26,792 bases of DNA from DASTPP01 sp035762175 (GTDB lineage Bacteria; Myxococcota_A; Polyangia; Polyangiales; Polyangiaceae). The stretch spans positions 1 to 26,792 of the forward strand of contig DASTPP010000328.1 in NCBI GenBank assembly GCA_035762175.1, in the 5' to 3' direction. The translations under genes were made by a program, and so were the position numbers. Shown here piece after piece: positions 17,640 through 24,080 of the stretch. Each line of letters opens with the position of its first letter. Positions within the stretch are counted from its first letter, which is position 1. The notes under the pieces were generated by a model that was given only the letters and a program-made list of their open reading frames with translations, did no database searches and had not been told where the DNA came from.

Positions 17640-17988
17640 GGCAACACCAAGCACGCGGGGGGGACTCGCATTCCGGCTTCGACGCCCGGAGGCACCCCCG
17701 CGGCCGCGGCAGGCGCCCCGCGCCGGCGCCCGCGGCGCCCAGCGTTCGCCGCGCGCCCCCGCGCCCGGCGAGGCCTAGCACGGCCTCGCCGGGGGCGAGA
17801 AGCCCGAAAGGGCAGGGCCCGCGCCTCCCGCCACGGCGCCTTCCGCCGCGCCGCTCGGCCGCCGCCCCGCCCGAGCCGGCGGAGCCAGGGCGCCCCGGCC
17901 GACCCCGACGCCCCCGCCCCCGGACCGCGCCCCAGCGGGGGCCGAGCGCGACCGCACCTCGCGGCCACGGGGGCGGCGGGGCGCACCG
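17640..17988. other. 349-bp intergenic region with strong hairpins
   Basis: Between two minus-strand genes. A perfect 12-bp stem, CCCGGCGAGGCC / GGCCTCGCCGGG, with loop TAGCAC lies at 17764-17793. It is followed by GCCC-GAAA-GGGC at 17802-17813. The pair lies about 180-225 bases downstream of the delta-60 lipoprotein stop and upstream of the M16 operon. It could separate the two transcription units, though U-tracts are missing. The rest is GC-rich with no recognisable promoter or gene. Confidence 0.45.
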
Positions 17989-19818
17989 TCAGGGCCAGAG
18001 GCGGGCGATGCGCTGCGTGCCGTCTTGCACGCCCGCGATGAGAATGCGCCCGCCCGCGTCTTCCGCCAAGCGCACGTTGCGGAAGAGATACGCCTGACCG
18101 GCGTTGATGGGTATTTCGGTCGCGCCGCCCGTGCCGAATGCTTGAACCAAGCCACCCTTCGCGTCGTACTTGGCGACGTTGAGGGCCAGCGGCGACACCC
18201 CCCCGAACGACCCGTCGGTGACCACTTGCTGCGCCGCGATGAGATCGCCGCTCCAGGCGGAGCGGACGACGGCCGTCACTCGCAGCGCAGAGTCGGTCGC
18301 CAGGAACGACGGTATTTGCGTCGCGCGGCCGCCTTGGCCGAACGACGCGTCATACGCGCCGTCGCCAAGTAGCTTGGCGAGCAGTATCGTGTCCGAAGAG
18401 TTCTGCCCTCTCGTAAAGCCGCCCAAGACGGCGCCTTCGTCGTCGACGGCGACGCCGAGCGCCCGCTCGTAGAGGACGCCCTCGCGCTGCAAGACGGGCA
18501 AGGCCCGGCTGCCCTGGTCGCCGAAGGCTAGGTCCGGGGCGCCGGTAGGCAAGAAGCGCGCGACGCAGGCCTGTTCTCTGCCTTGGCCGTCGGCTTTGTT
18601 CCCGCCCACGACCACGTCCCCGCCGGGGGAGACGACGACGGATGTAGGACGGCAAGCGATCTGAGGGCCCCGCACGAAGCCCGCCTGGCCGAAGGTCTCG
18701 TCCGCCTTCCCGCCCGGGGTCAGCCGGAGCAACCGGTAGGGGCTGGCCGGATCGTACGAGTCCCGCGCGGCGATGACCAACGTCCCGTCCCCGGCGACCG
18801 CGATGCCGCCGAGAGGCGTATCGAACTCCGCCGCTTTGGCCCCCACGGGCGCCGCGACCCCGTCGCTGAACGAGGCGGCACCTCCTTCACCGAAGGCAGC
18901 GTCCAGGGTGCCTTGGGCGAGGTGGCGTGACACGTGCCACTGATACCCCTTGATCTGAATCTCGCCCGACGAAGAAGCCCGCTCGAGCTGCGTTCGAATC
19001 CCGAAAATGACGACCTTCCCGTCCGGTTGTACCGCCGCCGCACGCGCCTCTTCTTCGTCCGCGTATACGTTCGGTGAGGCCGACGGCGGCGCGTAGAAGA
19101 CCACCGGGCCGCTGTTGTTTTGGTCGCCGAAGGCCGGGTCCGGCTGCCCGTCGGCCAGGTGATGCACCAGCATGACGCGTTTGTTGTCGCTGTTTCCGAC
19201 GGCAACGAGCGAACCGTCCGGCAGAGGCGCGATCCCGGCGAGGCTAGCCATCGCCGGCCCCACCACGATTCCGCCCTCCCCGAACGTCTCGTCGAGGGTG
19301 CCCGGCTCGCCCTGCACCCACGCCTCGAGCACCGCCTCGGCCGGCTGCCCGGCCCCCGCCGCCCGCACCCGCACCTGGCTCGGCACCCCGAGCGGCGCCC
19401 CTTCGGTCGCCCGCATGATGAGCACGCCCGCGCTCGCGCCCGCCGGAATCGTCAGCGGCTCGGCCGTCATGTAGGCCGGCAGCCCCTCGACCGTCACGCG
19501 CAGGTCGACGCCGACGGGCTGCTGCAGCCCGACCGGCACGTCGAGCGCCCGCGCCCGCCGCAGGCCCACGCGCCGGGGCGGCACTTGCAAGACCGGCGCG
19601 CCCGAAGGCGCCATGCCCCCGCCGCCCGAGGGCCCGGCCGAGCCCCCCTGGCCGCCCCCGCCGCCCGCGCCGCCCGCGCCGGCGGCGGGCCGGCACTGCC
19701 CGCCTTCGCCGCGCGCCTGGCCGGACGGGCAGGGCTCGAGCTGTTCGAACTCGTCCGAGACGCAGGCCCCGACGCCCGCCAACACCAACGCCCCGCACCC
19801 GATGATTTTCGTTCTCAT
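17989..19818 (-). CDS. Lipoprotein with delta-60 repeat beta-propeller
   Basis: A 609-residue surface lipoprotein. The ATG at 19818 follows GAGGGG at SD distance (a GTG two codons earlier is less likely). Signal MRTKIIGCGALVLAGVGAC ends in lipobox VGAC (Cys19). Then comes a short Cys segment (PCPSGQARGEGGQC), a Gly-rich linker, an Ig-like domain (about 75-170) and a C-terminal propeller. The propeller contains repeated delta-60 (DUF5122-type) units, each ending in a D-x-x-F-G turn: DETFGEGG, DPAFGDQ, DAAFGEGG, DETFGQAG, DLAFGDQG, DASFGQGG and the decayed VQAFGTGG. Binding partner and function are unknown. From about 19255 to 17989 (the propeller) the codons are visibly less GC-rich than in the lipobox/linker/Ig part, suggesting the propeller has a different origin. 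Confidence 0.85.
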   Translation of the reverse strand: MRTKIIGCGALVLAGVGACVSDEFEQLEPCPSGQARGEGGQCRPAAGAGGAGGGGGQGGSAGPSGGGGMAPSGAPVLQVPPRRVGLRRARALDVPVGLQQPVGVDLRVTVEGLPAYMTAEPLTIPAGASAGVLIMRATEGAPLGVPSQVRVRAAGAGQPAEAVLEAWVQGEPGTLDETFGEGGIVVGPAMASLAGIAPLPDGSLVAVGNSDNKRVMLVHHLADGQPDPAFGDQNNSGPVVFYAPPSASPNVYADEEEARAAAVQPDGKVVIFGIRTQLERASSSGEIQIKGYQWHVSRHLAQGTLDAAFGEGGAASFSDGVAAPVGAKAAEFDTPLGGIAVAGDGTLVIAARDSYDPASPYRLLRLTPGGKADETFGQAGFVRGPQIACRPTSVVVSPGGDVVVGGNKADGQGREQACVARFLPTGAPDLAFGDQGSRALPVLQREGVLYERALGVAVDDEGAVLGGFTRGQNSSDTILLAKLLGDGAYDASFGQGGRATQIPSFLATDSALRVTAVVRSAWSGDLIAAQQVVTDGSFGGVSPLALNVAKYDAKGGLVQAFGTGGATEIPINAGQAYLFRNVRLAEDAGGRILIAGVQDGTQRIARLWP

Positions 19819-19824
19819 ACCCAC

Positions 19825-20071
19825 CCCTCGGCCGAGGGCGCGGCTCGGTTGCTAAAATTTCTCGCCCGCCTCGGCCAAACCTGGGCCGACTTTCGTCGCC
19901 GGCGCGGGCCGCCGTCAAGGCTCGAAGCCGCGACCTCGGCCCGCCCCCCGGGCCGCAGCGGCGGGCGAAGGCGCCGGCGCCGGGCGTTGACGGGCCCTGG
20001 CGCGCGAGCTACCCCCCTGACGCCCTGCGGCCGCGGGCGGGCTGGGGCCACAGCGTTGCGAGGGTCGAAGC
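19825..20071. promoter_or_regulatory. Divergent promoter region of two lipoprotein genes
   Basis: On the plus strand, TTGACG (19987-19992) and TACCCC (20010-20015) are 17 bp apart, about 57 bases before the ATG at 20072; GAGGG near 20060 is a weak SD. On the minus strand, TTTGGC (19879-19874) and TTTAGC (19856-19851) are 17 bp apart, and the gene starts at 19818 behind a good SD. Both are eye-based assignments; the plus-strand pair is the better match. Confidence 0.4.
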
Positions 20072-21361
20072 ATGAGGGGCACATCGCGAGGGGCCAAGGC
20101 GGTGGTCACCGGGGGCCTCGCGGGCGCGCTGGCTATCGCCGCCTGCTCGCTGCCCGATGGCGCCATTCGTTACTGTGAGCCGGGCACCGTCGCCGACCAG
20201 GCCGCGGGCGAGTGCGTGACGCCGACCGCGGGCGCGGGCGGCCAGGGCGGCTCGGCCGGCGCTTCGGGGGGCGCCGGCACGGGCGGCGCGGCGGGCGCGT
20301 GCGAGCCCGAGCGCCTCGCGACCGACGCGAAGAATTGCGGCGCCTGCGGCCGCGACTGCCGCGGGGCGCCCTGCGAGAACGGGGCTTGTCAGCCCGAGCT
20401 GCTCGCCGACCGCTTGACCGGCCCGTACGGCCTCGTCGTCGCCGACGCGGGCCTGCTCTGGGCGTCACCCGCCCGGGACGCCAAGGGCGACGTCGCCGCG
20501 CCCTTGTTGTCGCTCCCGCGCTCTGCGCCGCAAGGCGCTCTGCCTTCGCCGCTCTTCGGCGGCTCCGCGCTCCGTGCCCGCGGCGTTGCGCTCGCGCCGG
20601 GCGGCGAGCTCGTCTGGGGCGATCTCGACGGGGCCACGATTTCGCGGCGGTCCCCGGGCGCCGCGCAGGCGACGGCGCTCGCGACCGGGCGGCCCGACGT
20701 CACCCGCGTCGTGGTCGCCGGCGAGCACGTCTACTGGACGCAAGGCGCCCTCGACGCGACGCGCGCCGAAGGCGGCGTCTACCGCGCGCCCCTCGGCGGC
20801 GGCCCGGCCGAAGAGCTGGCGGGCGCGCAGCTGCGCCCCGACGCCCTCGCGGTCGACGGCGCGACGGCCTACTGGGTCAACCGGGGCCCCGACGGACAGG
20901 TGATGCGCGCGCGGGCGGGTGCGGCGCCCGAGATCGTCGAGCGCGCCGGCGACCCCATCGCCGTCGCCGCGGGCGGCGGGCGCCTCGCGTGGGCCGAACG
21001 CTCTTCGGGCCGCGTCGCCCTGCTCGCCGAAGGGGCCCTCTCGGCCACGACGCTCGTGCGCGACGCGACCGAGCTCGTCGAGGGCATCGCGCTCGAAGGC
21101 GACGCCGTCTACCGCCTCGCGTTTCGACCGGACGAACGGCGCCTGGTCGTCAAGCGCAGCGCCCTCGACGGCGGCGGCGAGGTGCTCTTGACCCGCATCG
21201 CTCCGGCTGACGCGGGCTACTCCGGCAACCCCCTCGGGCCCTTCGTGCTCGCCCTCGACGAGGGCTACCTCTACATCGCCGACCCCGGCACGCTGACCGC
21301 CGCGGCGGCCGGCGGGCCTCGCAGCCAGAAGAACGGCCGCATGTACCGCACGGCGCGCTGA
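20072..21361 (+). CDS. Beta-propeller-like lipoprotein with Cys-rich and Gly-rich N-terminus
   Basis: A 429-residue surface lipoprotein. The signal MRGTSRGAKAVVTGGLAGALAIAAC ends in lipobox IAAC (Cys25). It is followed by RYCEPGTVADQAAGECVTP, a Gly-rich linker (TAGAGGQGGSAGASGGAGTG) and a small Cys motif (KNCGACGRDCRGAPCENGAC), probably disulfide-bonded. The remaining 320 residues are a repeated beta pattern with blades such as PYGLVVADAGLLWAS, TRVVVAGEHVYWTQG, PDALAVDGATAYWVN, PIAVAAGGGRLAWAE and IALEGDAVYRLAF, typical of a beta-propeller reading blades of the form 'value-shown-in-context'. No catalytic motif is visible. Its N-terminal arrangement matches that of the divergent neighbour, suggesting a shared export and display route. 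Function unknown. Confidence 0.83.
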   Translation: MRGTSRGAKAVVTGGLAGALAIAACSLPDGAIRYCEPGTVADQAAGECVTPTAGAGGQGGSAGASGGAGTGGAAGACEPERLATDAKNCGACGRDCRGAPCENGACQPELLADRLTGPYGLVVADAGLLWASPARDAKGDVAAPLLSLPRSAPQGALPSPLFGGSALRARGVALAPGGELVWGDLDGATISRRSPGAAQATALATGRPDVTRVVVAGEHVYWTQGALDATRAEGGVYRAPLGGGPAEELAGAQLRPDALAVDGATAYWVNRGPDGQVMRARAGAAPEIVERAGDPIAVAAGGGRLAWAERSSGRVALLAEGALSATTLVRDATELVEGIALEGDAVYRLAFRPDERRLVVKRSALDGGGEVLLTRIAPADAGYSGNPLGPFVLALDEGYLYIADPGTLTAAAAGGPRSQKNGRMYRTAR

Positions 21362-21380
21362 GGCCGCCGCGCCCGCCCGT

Positions 21381-21529
21381 TCAGAACGTGATCTTGAGCC
21401 CGACGCTCTTCGGGGTGACGACCAGCCCGAGCGTCGGCGCCCCCGCCGACTTCGCTCTTGGGCGCGCGCGCCGACGGGCGCCAGCCCTGCCAAGACCAAG
21501 ACGAACCAACCAAGGGGGCGAGAACGCAT
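21381..21529 (-). pseudogene. Remnant of a secreted PEGA-type protein gene (internal deletion)
   Basis: On the minus strand an ATG at 21529 opens a clean signal peptide, MRSRPLGWFVLVLAGLAPVG then ARAQ. In that frame nothing protein-like follows. In a different frame the sequence immediately continues as KSAGAPTLGLVVTPKSVGLK then ITF and stops at 21381. That end closely resembles the C-terminus of the PEGA protein at 13560-14570 (GGLVVTPQGLGWAGRF). The simplest reading is an old gene of the same family that lost nearly all of its middle, joining the start and the end out of frame within about 21450-21465. The two ends and the frame change are directly visible; the deletion is inferred. Confidence 0.65.
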
Positions 21530-21693
21530 GCGCCGGGGGCCACCGAGAGGGTCTGACTTTCCTCTCGGCCACCCCGGCGCCCAGTTGCGTCGCTTCTTCG
21601 GGTCGGTCCAAACGCTCGACCAAAGCTCACAAAGGCCAAGGTGCCCCCCCACAAGGGGCCGGCAACCTGGAACGGGTGAGTTGGGCGGCGACT

Positions 21694-22102
21694 CCAAGCA
21701 CCGGGTTACCTCAGGGGGAGGGCCCGCTGGGGGTTGCGTGCTCGACCGAGTAGCTCGGGGGGAGGGCCCGCTGGGGGTTGCGTGCTCGACCGAGTAGCTC
21801 GGGGGGAGGGCCCCCTGGAGGAGCCTACTCGGCTGAGTAGAAAGGGGGGAGGGTACCCTGGGGGGGCGTAACCAATCGGTTACAGCAGGGGGAGGGTACC
21901 CTGGGGGGGGAGGAACCGGTCGATTCCAGGAGGGGGGAGGGTACCCTGGGGGGTCGTAATCGGCGGATTCGCCGGGGGGGAGGGTACGCTGGGGAGGGCG
22001 TAATCGAACGATTACGGAAGGGGGAGGGGCCCCTGGGGGAGTCGTACTCAATCGAGTAGCGGAGGGGGAGGGCACCCTGGGGGACCCTAACCAATCGATT
22101 AC
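21694..22102. repeat. Array of alternating palindromes, 43-45-bp unit, dyads every 21-23 bp
   Basis: Nine G-rich cores, consensus GGGGGAGGGTACCCTGGGGG, are centred on 10-bp dyads starting at 21719, 21763, 21807, 21850, 21893, 21938, 21981, 22025 and 22069. Three are the perfect palindrome AGGGTACCCT (units 4-6) and one is AGGGGCCCCT (unit 8). Between them sit 16-bp palindromes starting at 21738, 21782, 21825, 21868, 21912, 21956, 22000, 22044 and 22087, for example GTAACC-AATC-GGTTAC and GTAATC-GAAC-GATTAC. A decayed one with the right arm GGTTAC precedes unit 1 (21694-21709). Centre-to-centre distances between successive dyads are 21-23 bp throughout. Units 1 and 2 are nearly identical; the others have diverged. 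I do not recognise the family. It lies about 250 bp upstream of the dehydrogenase promoter. Confidence 0.9.
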
Positions 22103-22189
22103 AAAAGAGGAGGGGGGGCGGGGGCCCTGATCAATTCGAAAAGGTGGGCGGGGGGCATGAAGGAGCGAGCCAGCCGGTAGGGCCGAGTA

Positions 22190-22320
22190 GGGGTGACTAC
22201 ATCGGGGGCAACACACCCCCGTGCGGTGGTGACAGGGGTGCGAACCGCTGAGCCAGCTCGGTCGAGTTCTCACCCCGAGGCCCGCCTTGTCCTCGACGGC
22301 TGCCGCGGGCTGCGGGCAGC
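22190..22320 (+). other. Hairpin-rich intergenic segment (possible structured RNA)
   Basis: GGGGTGA (22190-22196) can pair with TCACCCC (22270-22276). Enclosed are CGGGGG-caacaca-CCCCCG (22203-22221), GCGGT/ACCGC (22223-22248) and a weak GAG-ccag-CTC, giving a multibranch drawing. Next to it is GCTGCC/GGCAGC (22299-22320). In such GC-rich DNA, short stems are frequent, so this is a weak candidate only; no promoter for it is evident. Confidence 0.25.
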
Positions 22321-22338
22321 ATGAGTATGGAAGGGCAC

Positions 22339-22368
22339 TTCGCCGGCCGGGTCTGACTTTGCTACGCT
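22339..22368 (+). promoter_or_regulatory. Putative promoter of the dehydrogenase/cytochrome operon (sigma70- or sigma54-type)
   Basis: Two readings overlap. As sigma70-type: TTCGCC (22339-22344), 18 bp, TACGCT (22363-22368). As sigma54-type: GG at 22349-22350, exactly 10 bases, GC at 22361-22362, with TTTGCT fitting the -12 element well; the -24 part reads GGGTCTG rather than GGCACG. The ATG at 22398 has its own SD, AGGGAG (22387-22392). The sequence does not decide between the two. Confidence 0.35.
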
Positions 22369-22397
22369 GGCCGCGCACTGTACCCCAGGGAGCCTCC

Positions 22398-24080
22398 ATG
22401 CCTTCGCGACGACGACGCTTTCCGTTGACCCCCTTTCTGCTCGCCCTGGCCGCGAGTGGTTACGTTCAGACGGCCCGGGCCGTGGTGACCCTCGCGCCGG
22501 GCGCGCCGGCCGACACGTTCGACGTCGACAGCGCCTACATCACGGGGCTCGTCGCCGCGACGGGGCTGAGGTTCTTGCCCGACGGGCGGCTCCTCATCAC
22601 CGAGAAGGGGGGCGACCTCAAGGTCTGGGCGAACAGCACGCTGACGACCGTGCCCCCCACCTCGTCGGCCTGCGCGACGACGTTCTGCGTCGACGCCGAG
22701 AGCGAGAAGGGCCTGCTCGGCGTCGTCGCCCACCCCGACTATGCGCAGAACAAGCGCATCATCGTCTACTGGTCGGTCGCCGCCTCGACCGACGACAAGC
22801 GCAACCGCGTCTCGAGCTTCGTGCTCGACGGCACGACCATCGACGCGAAGAGCGAGGTCATCCTGGTCGACAACATCGAGGGCCCCGGCAACCACGACGG
22901 CGGCGGCCTGACGGTCGGCCCCGACAAGATGCTCTACGTGGGCACGGGCGACACGGGGTGCAACGAGAACATCCCGCTCGACGGCCCCGACGCCGACACG
23001 GTGCCCGACCGCTTCCACCGCAACCTGCTCGGCACCGCGCTCAACTCCGCCAACGGCAAGGTCTTGCGCGTCGACCCGAACAAAGAGTTTCCGAACAGCG
23101 CGCCGCCCGACAACCCCCTCGTCGGGGCGACGAACGTGAGCGGCGTGCCGATCGACCCGCCGACCTGTAACGATCAGGGCGGCCTGCAGAACACCTACGA
23201 CGCGCGGCCCGAGATCTACGCGACGGGCTTCCGCAACGTGTGGCGGCTCTGGGCCGACCCCGCGACGGGGCTCATCTGGGCGGGCGACGTCGGCGAGAAG
23301 CAGTACGAAGAGATCAACATCGTCGAGAAGGGCAAGCACTACGGCTGGCCCTTCATCGAGGGGCCGGTCAACCCCGCCGGCTGGCCCCTCAGCCAGTGCT
23401 CGACGCTGAGCCCCTCGCCGGGCGACTGCGTGCCGCCGGCGTACATGTGCTCGCACTTCTTGAACGTGCCCGGCATCGACAACGAGTGCATCTCCATCAC
23501 GGGCGGGCAGATCGTCGACAGCTGCGCCTTCCCCACGTCGTTCCGCGGCAAGTACTTCTTCGGCGACAACGACAAAGAGGGCAAAGTCTGGTCGATCGAC
23601 GTCACCGAAGACCGGCGCGGCTTCGCCGCGACGCAGGCCCAAGAGTTCTTGCGCGTGGGCGACGAGGAGGGCGTCACCGAGCTCACCGAGGGCCCCGACG
23701 GCGCGCTCTACGTCGTCGTGCTCGGCTACGAAGGCCCCTCCTCGGTCGCCCGGGTGACGCCGAAGCAGCCGGCGAACGAGCCGGGGTGCATGCCGCCCGG
23801 CATGGCGGGCTCGGGCGGCAGCGGGCCGGGCGGTTCGGGCGGCGGGGGCGGGGCGCCCGGCACTGGCGGCAGCGGCCAGGGCGGCCAGGGCGGTCAGGGC
23901 GGCCTGGGCGCCGGCGGGGCGGGCGCGGCCGGGGCGGGCGGCAACCCGGCCGACGGCGGCGACGACGATGATGACGGGTGCGGCTGCCGCACGGCCGGCG
24001 GCGACCGGTCGGCGTCGTTCGCGCTCCTGCTCGGGGCGGGCGTCGCCGCGGCGCTGCTGCGAAGGAAGGCGAGGCGATGA
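22398..24080 (+). CDS. Glucose/sorbosone dehydrogenase-family quinoprotein with MYXO-CTERM tail
   Basis: A 560-residue exported protein related to PQQ-dependent soluble aldose dehydrogenases. The ATG at 22398 follows AGGGAG and starts a signal peptide ending QTARA (about residue 28). Family motifs in order: LRFLPDGRLLITEKGGDLKV, EKGLLGVVAHPDY, NHDGGGLTVGPDKMLYVGTG, ANGKVLRVDP, IYATGFRNVWRLWADP, and AGDVGEKQYEEINIV followed by GKHYGWPFIEG. These cover most blades of the six-bladed propeller and its cofactor pocket. A Gly-rich linker (about 470-525) leads to an acidic patch, GCGC, a transmembrane helix and RRKARR, which is a MYXO-CTERM sorting tail. It probably oxidises a sugar or other alcohol/aldehyde at the cell surface. 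Its stop overlaps the next start by 4 nt (ATGA), tying it to the cytochrome. Confidence 0.9.
   Translation: MPSRRRRFPLTPFLLALAASGYVQTARAVVTLAPGAPADTFDVDSAYITGLVAATGLRFLPDGRLLITEKGGDLKVWANSTLTTVPPTSSACATTFCVDAESEKGLLGVVAHPDYAQNKRIIVYWSVAASTDDKRNRVSSFVLDGTTIDAKSEVILVDNIEGPGNHDGGGLTVGPDKMLYVGTGDTGCNENIPLDGPDADTVPDRFHRNLLGTALNSANGKVLRVDPNKEFPNSAPPDNPLVGATNVSGVPIDPPTCNDQGGLQNTYDARPEIYATGFRNVWRLWADPATGLIWAGDVGEKQYEEINIVEKGKHYGWPFIEGPVNPAGWPLSQCSTLSPSPGDCVPPAYMCSHFLNVPGIDNECISITGGQIVDSCAFPTSFRGKYFFGDNDKEGKVWSIDVTEDRRGFAATQAQEFLRVGDEEGVTELTEGPDGALYVVVLGYEGPSSVARVTPKQPANEPGCMPPGMAGSGGSGPGGSGGGGGAPGTGGSGQGGQGGQGGLGAGGAGAAGAGGNPADGGDDDDDGCGCRTAGGDRSASFALLLGAGVAAALLRRKARR

Larger units (their letters stand above)
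21362..22397. other. 1,036-bp intergenic region: gene remnant, dyad array, structured segment, promoter
   Basis: From left to right: a collapsed secreted-protein gene on the minus strand (21381-21529); a perfect 8-bp hairpin CCGAGAGG / CCTCTCGG (21543-21568) with loop GTCTGACTTT; about 125 bp without recognisable structure; the dyad array (21694-22102) and its decayed end to about 22140; a hairpin-rich segment (22190-22320); and the promoter and SD of the dehydrogenase operon. Frames crossing the array are not coding, because its 43-45-bp period shifts phase every unit. Confidence 0.7.

Noticed and set aside
14572..17781. One 1,069-residue fused M16 protein
   Set aside because: The first half of this frame is an Arg/Gly/Ala-rich shadow of the active M16 gene, which has its own frame, signal peptide and HLFEH motif. 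The real second gene starts at 16101.
21694..22102. Dyad array read as a CRISPR array
   Set aside because: The spacers are only 16 bp, are themselves palindromic and related to one another, and no cas gene is present. CRISPR spacers are unrelated and non-palindromic.
21549..22360. Shared 12-mer GGGTCTGACTTT at 21549-21560 and 22349-22360 as a regulatory element
   Set aside because: Only two copies, one as part of a hairpin and one in a promoter; chance cannot be excluded without a genome-wide count.
21528..22399. Open frames through the array encoding Pro-rich or Gly-rich repeats
   Set aside because: The 43-45-bp period is not a multiple of three, so each unit is read in a different frame; the frames stay open only because stop codons are rare in such sequence.
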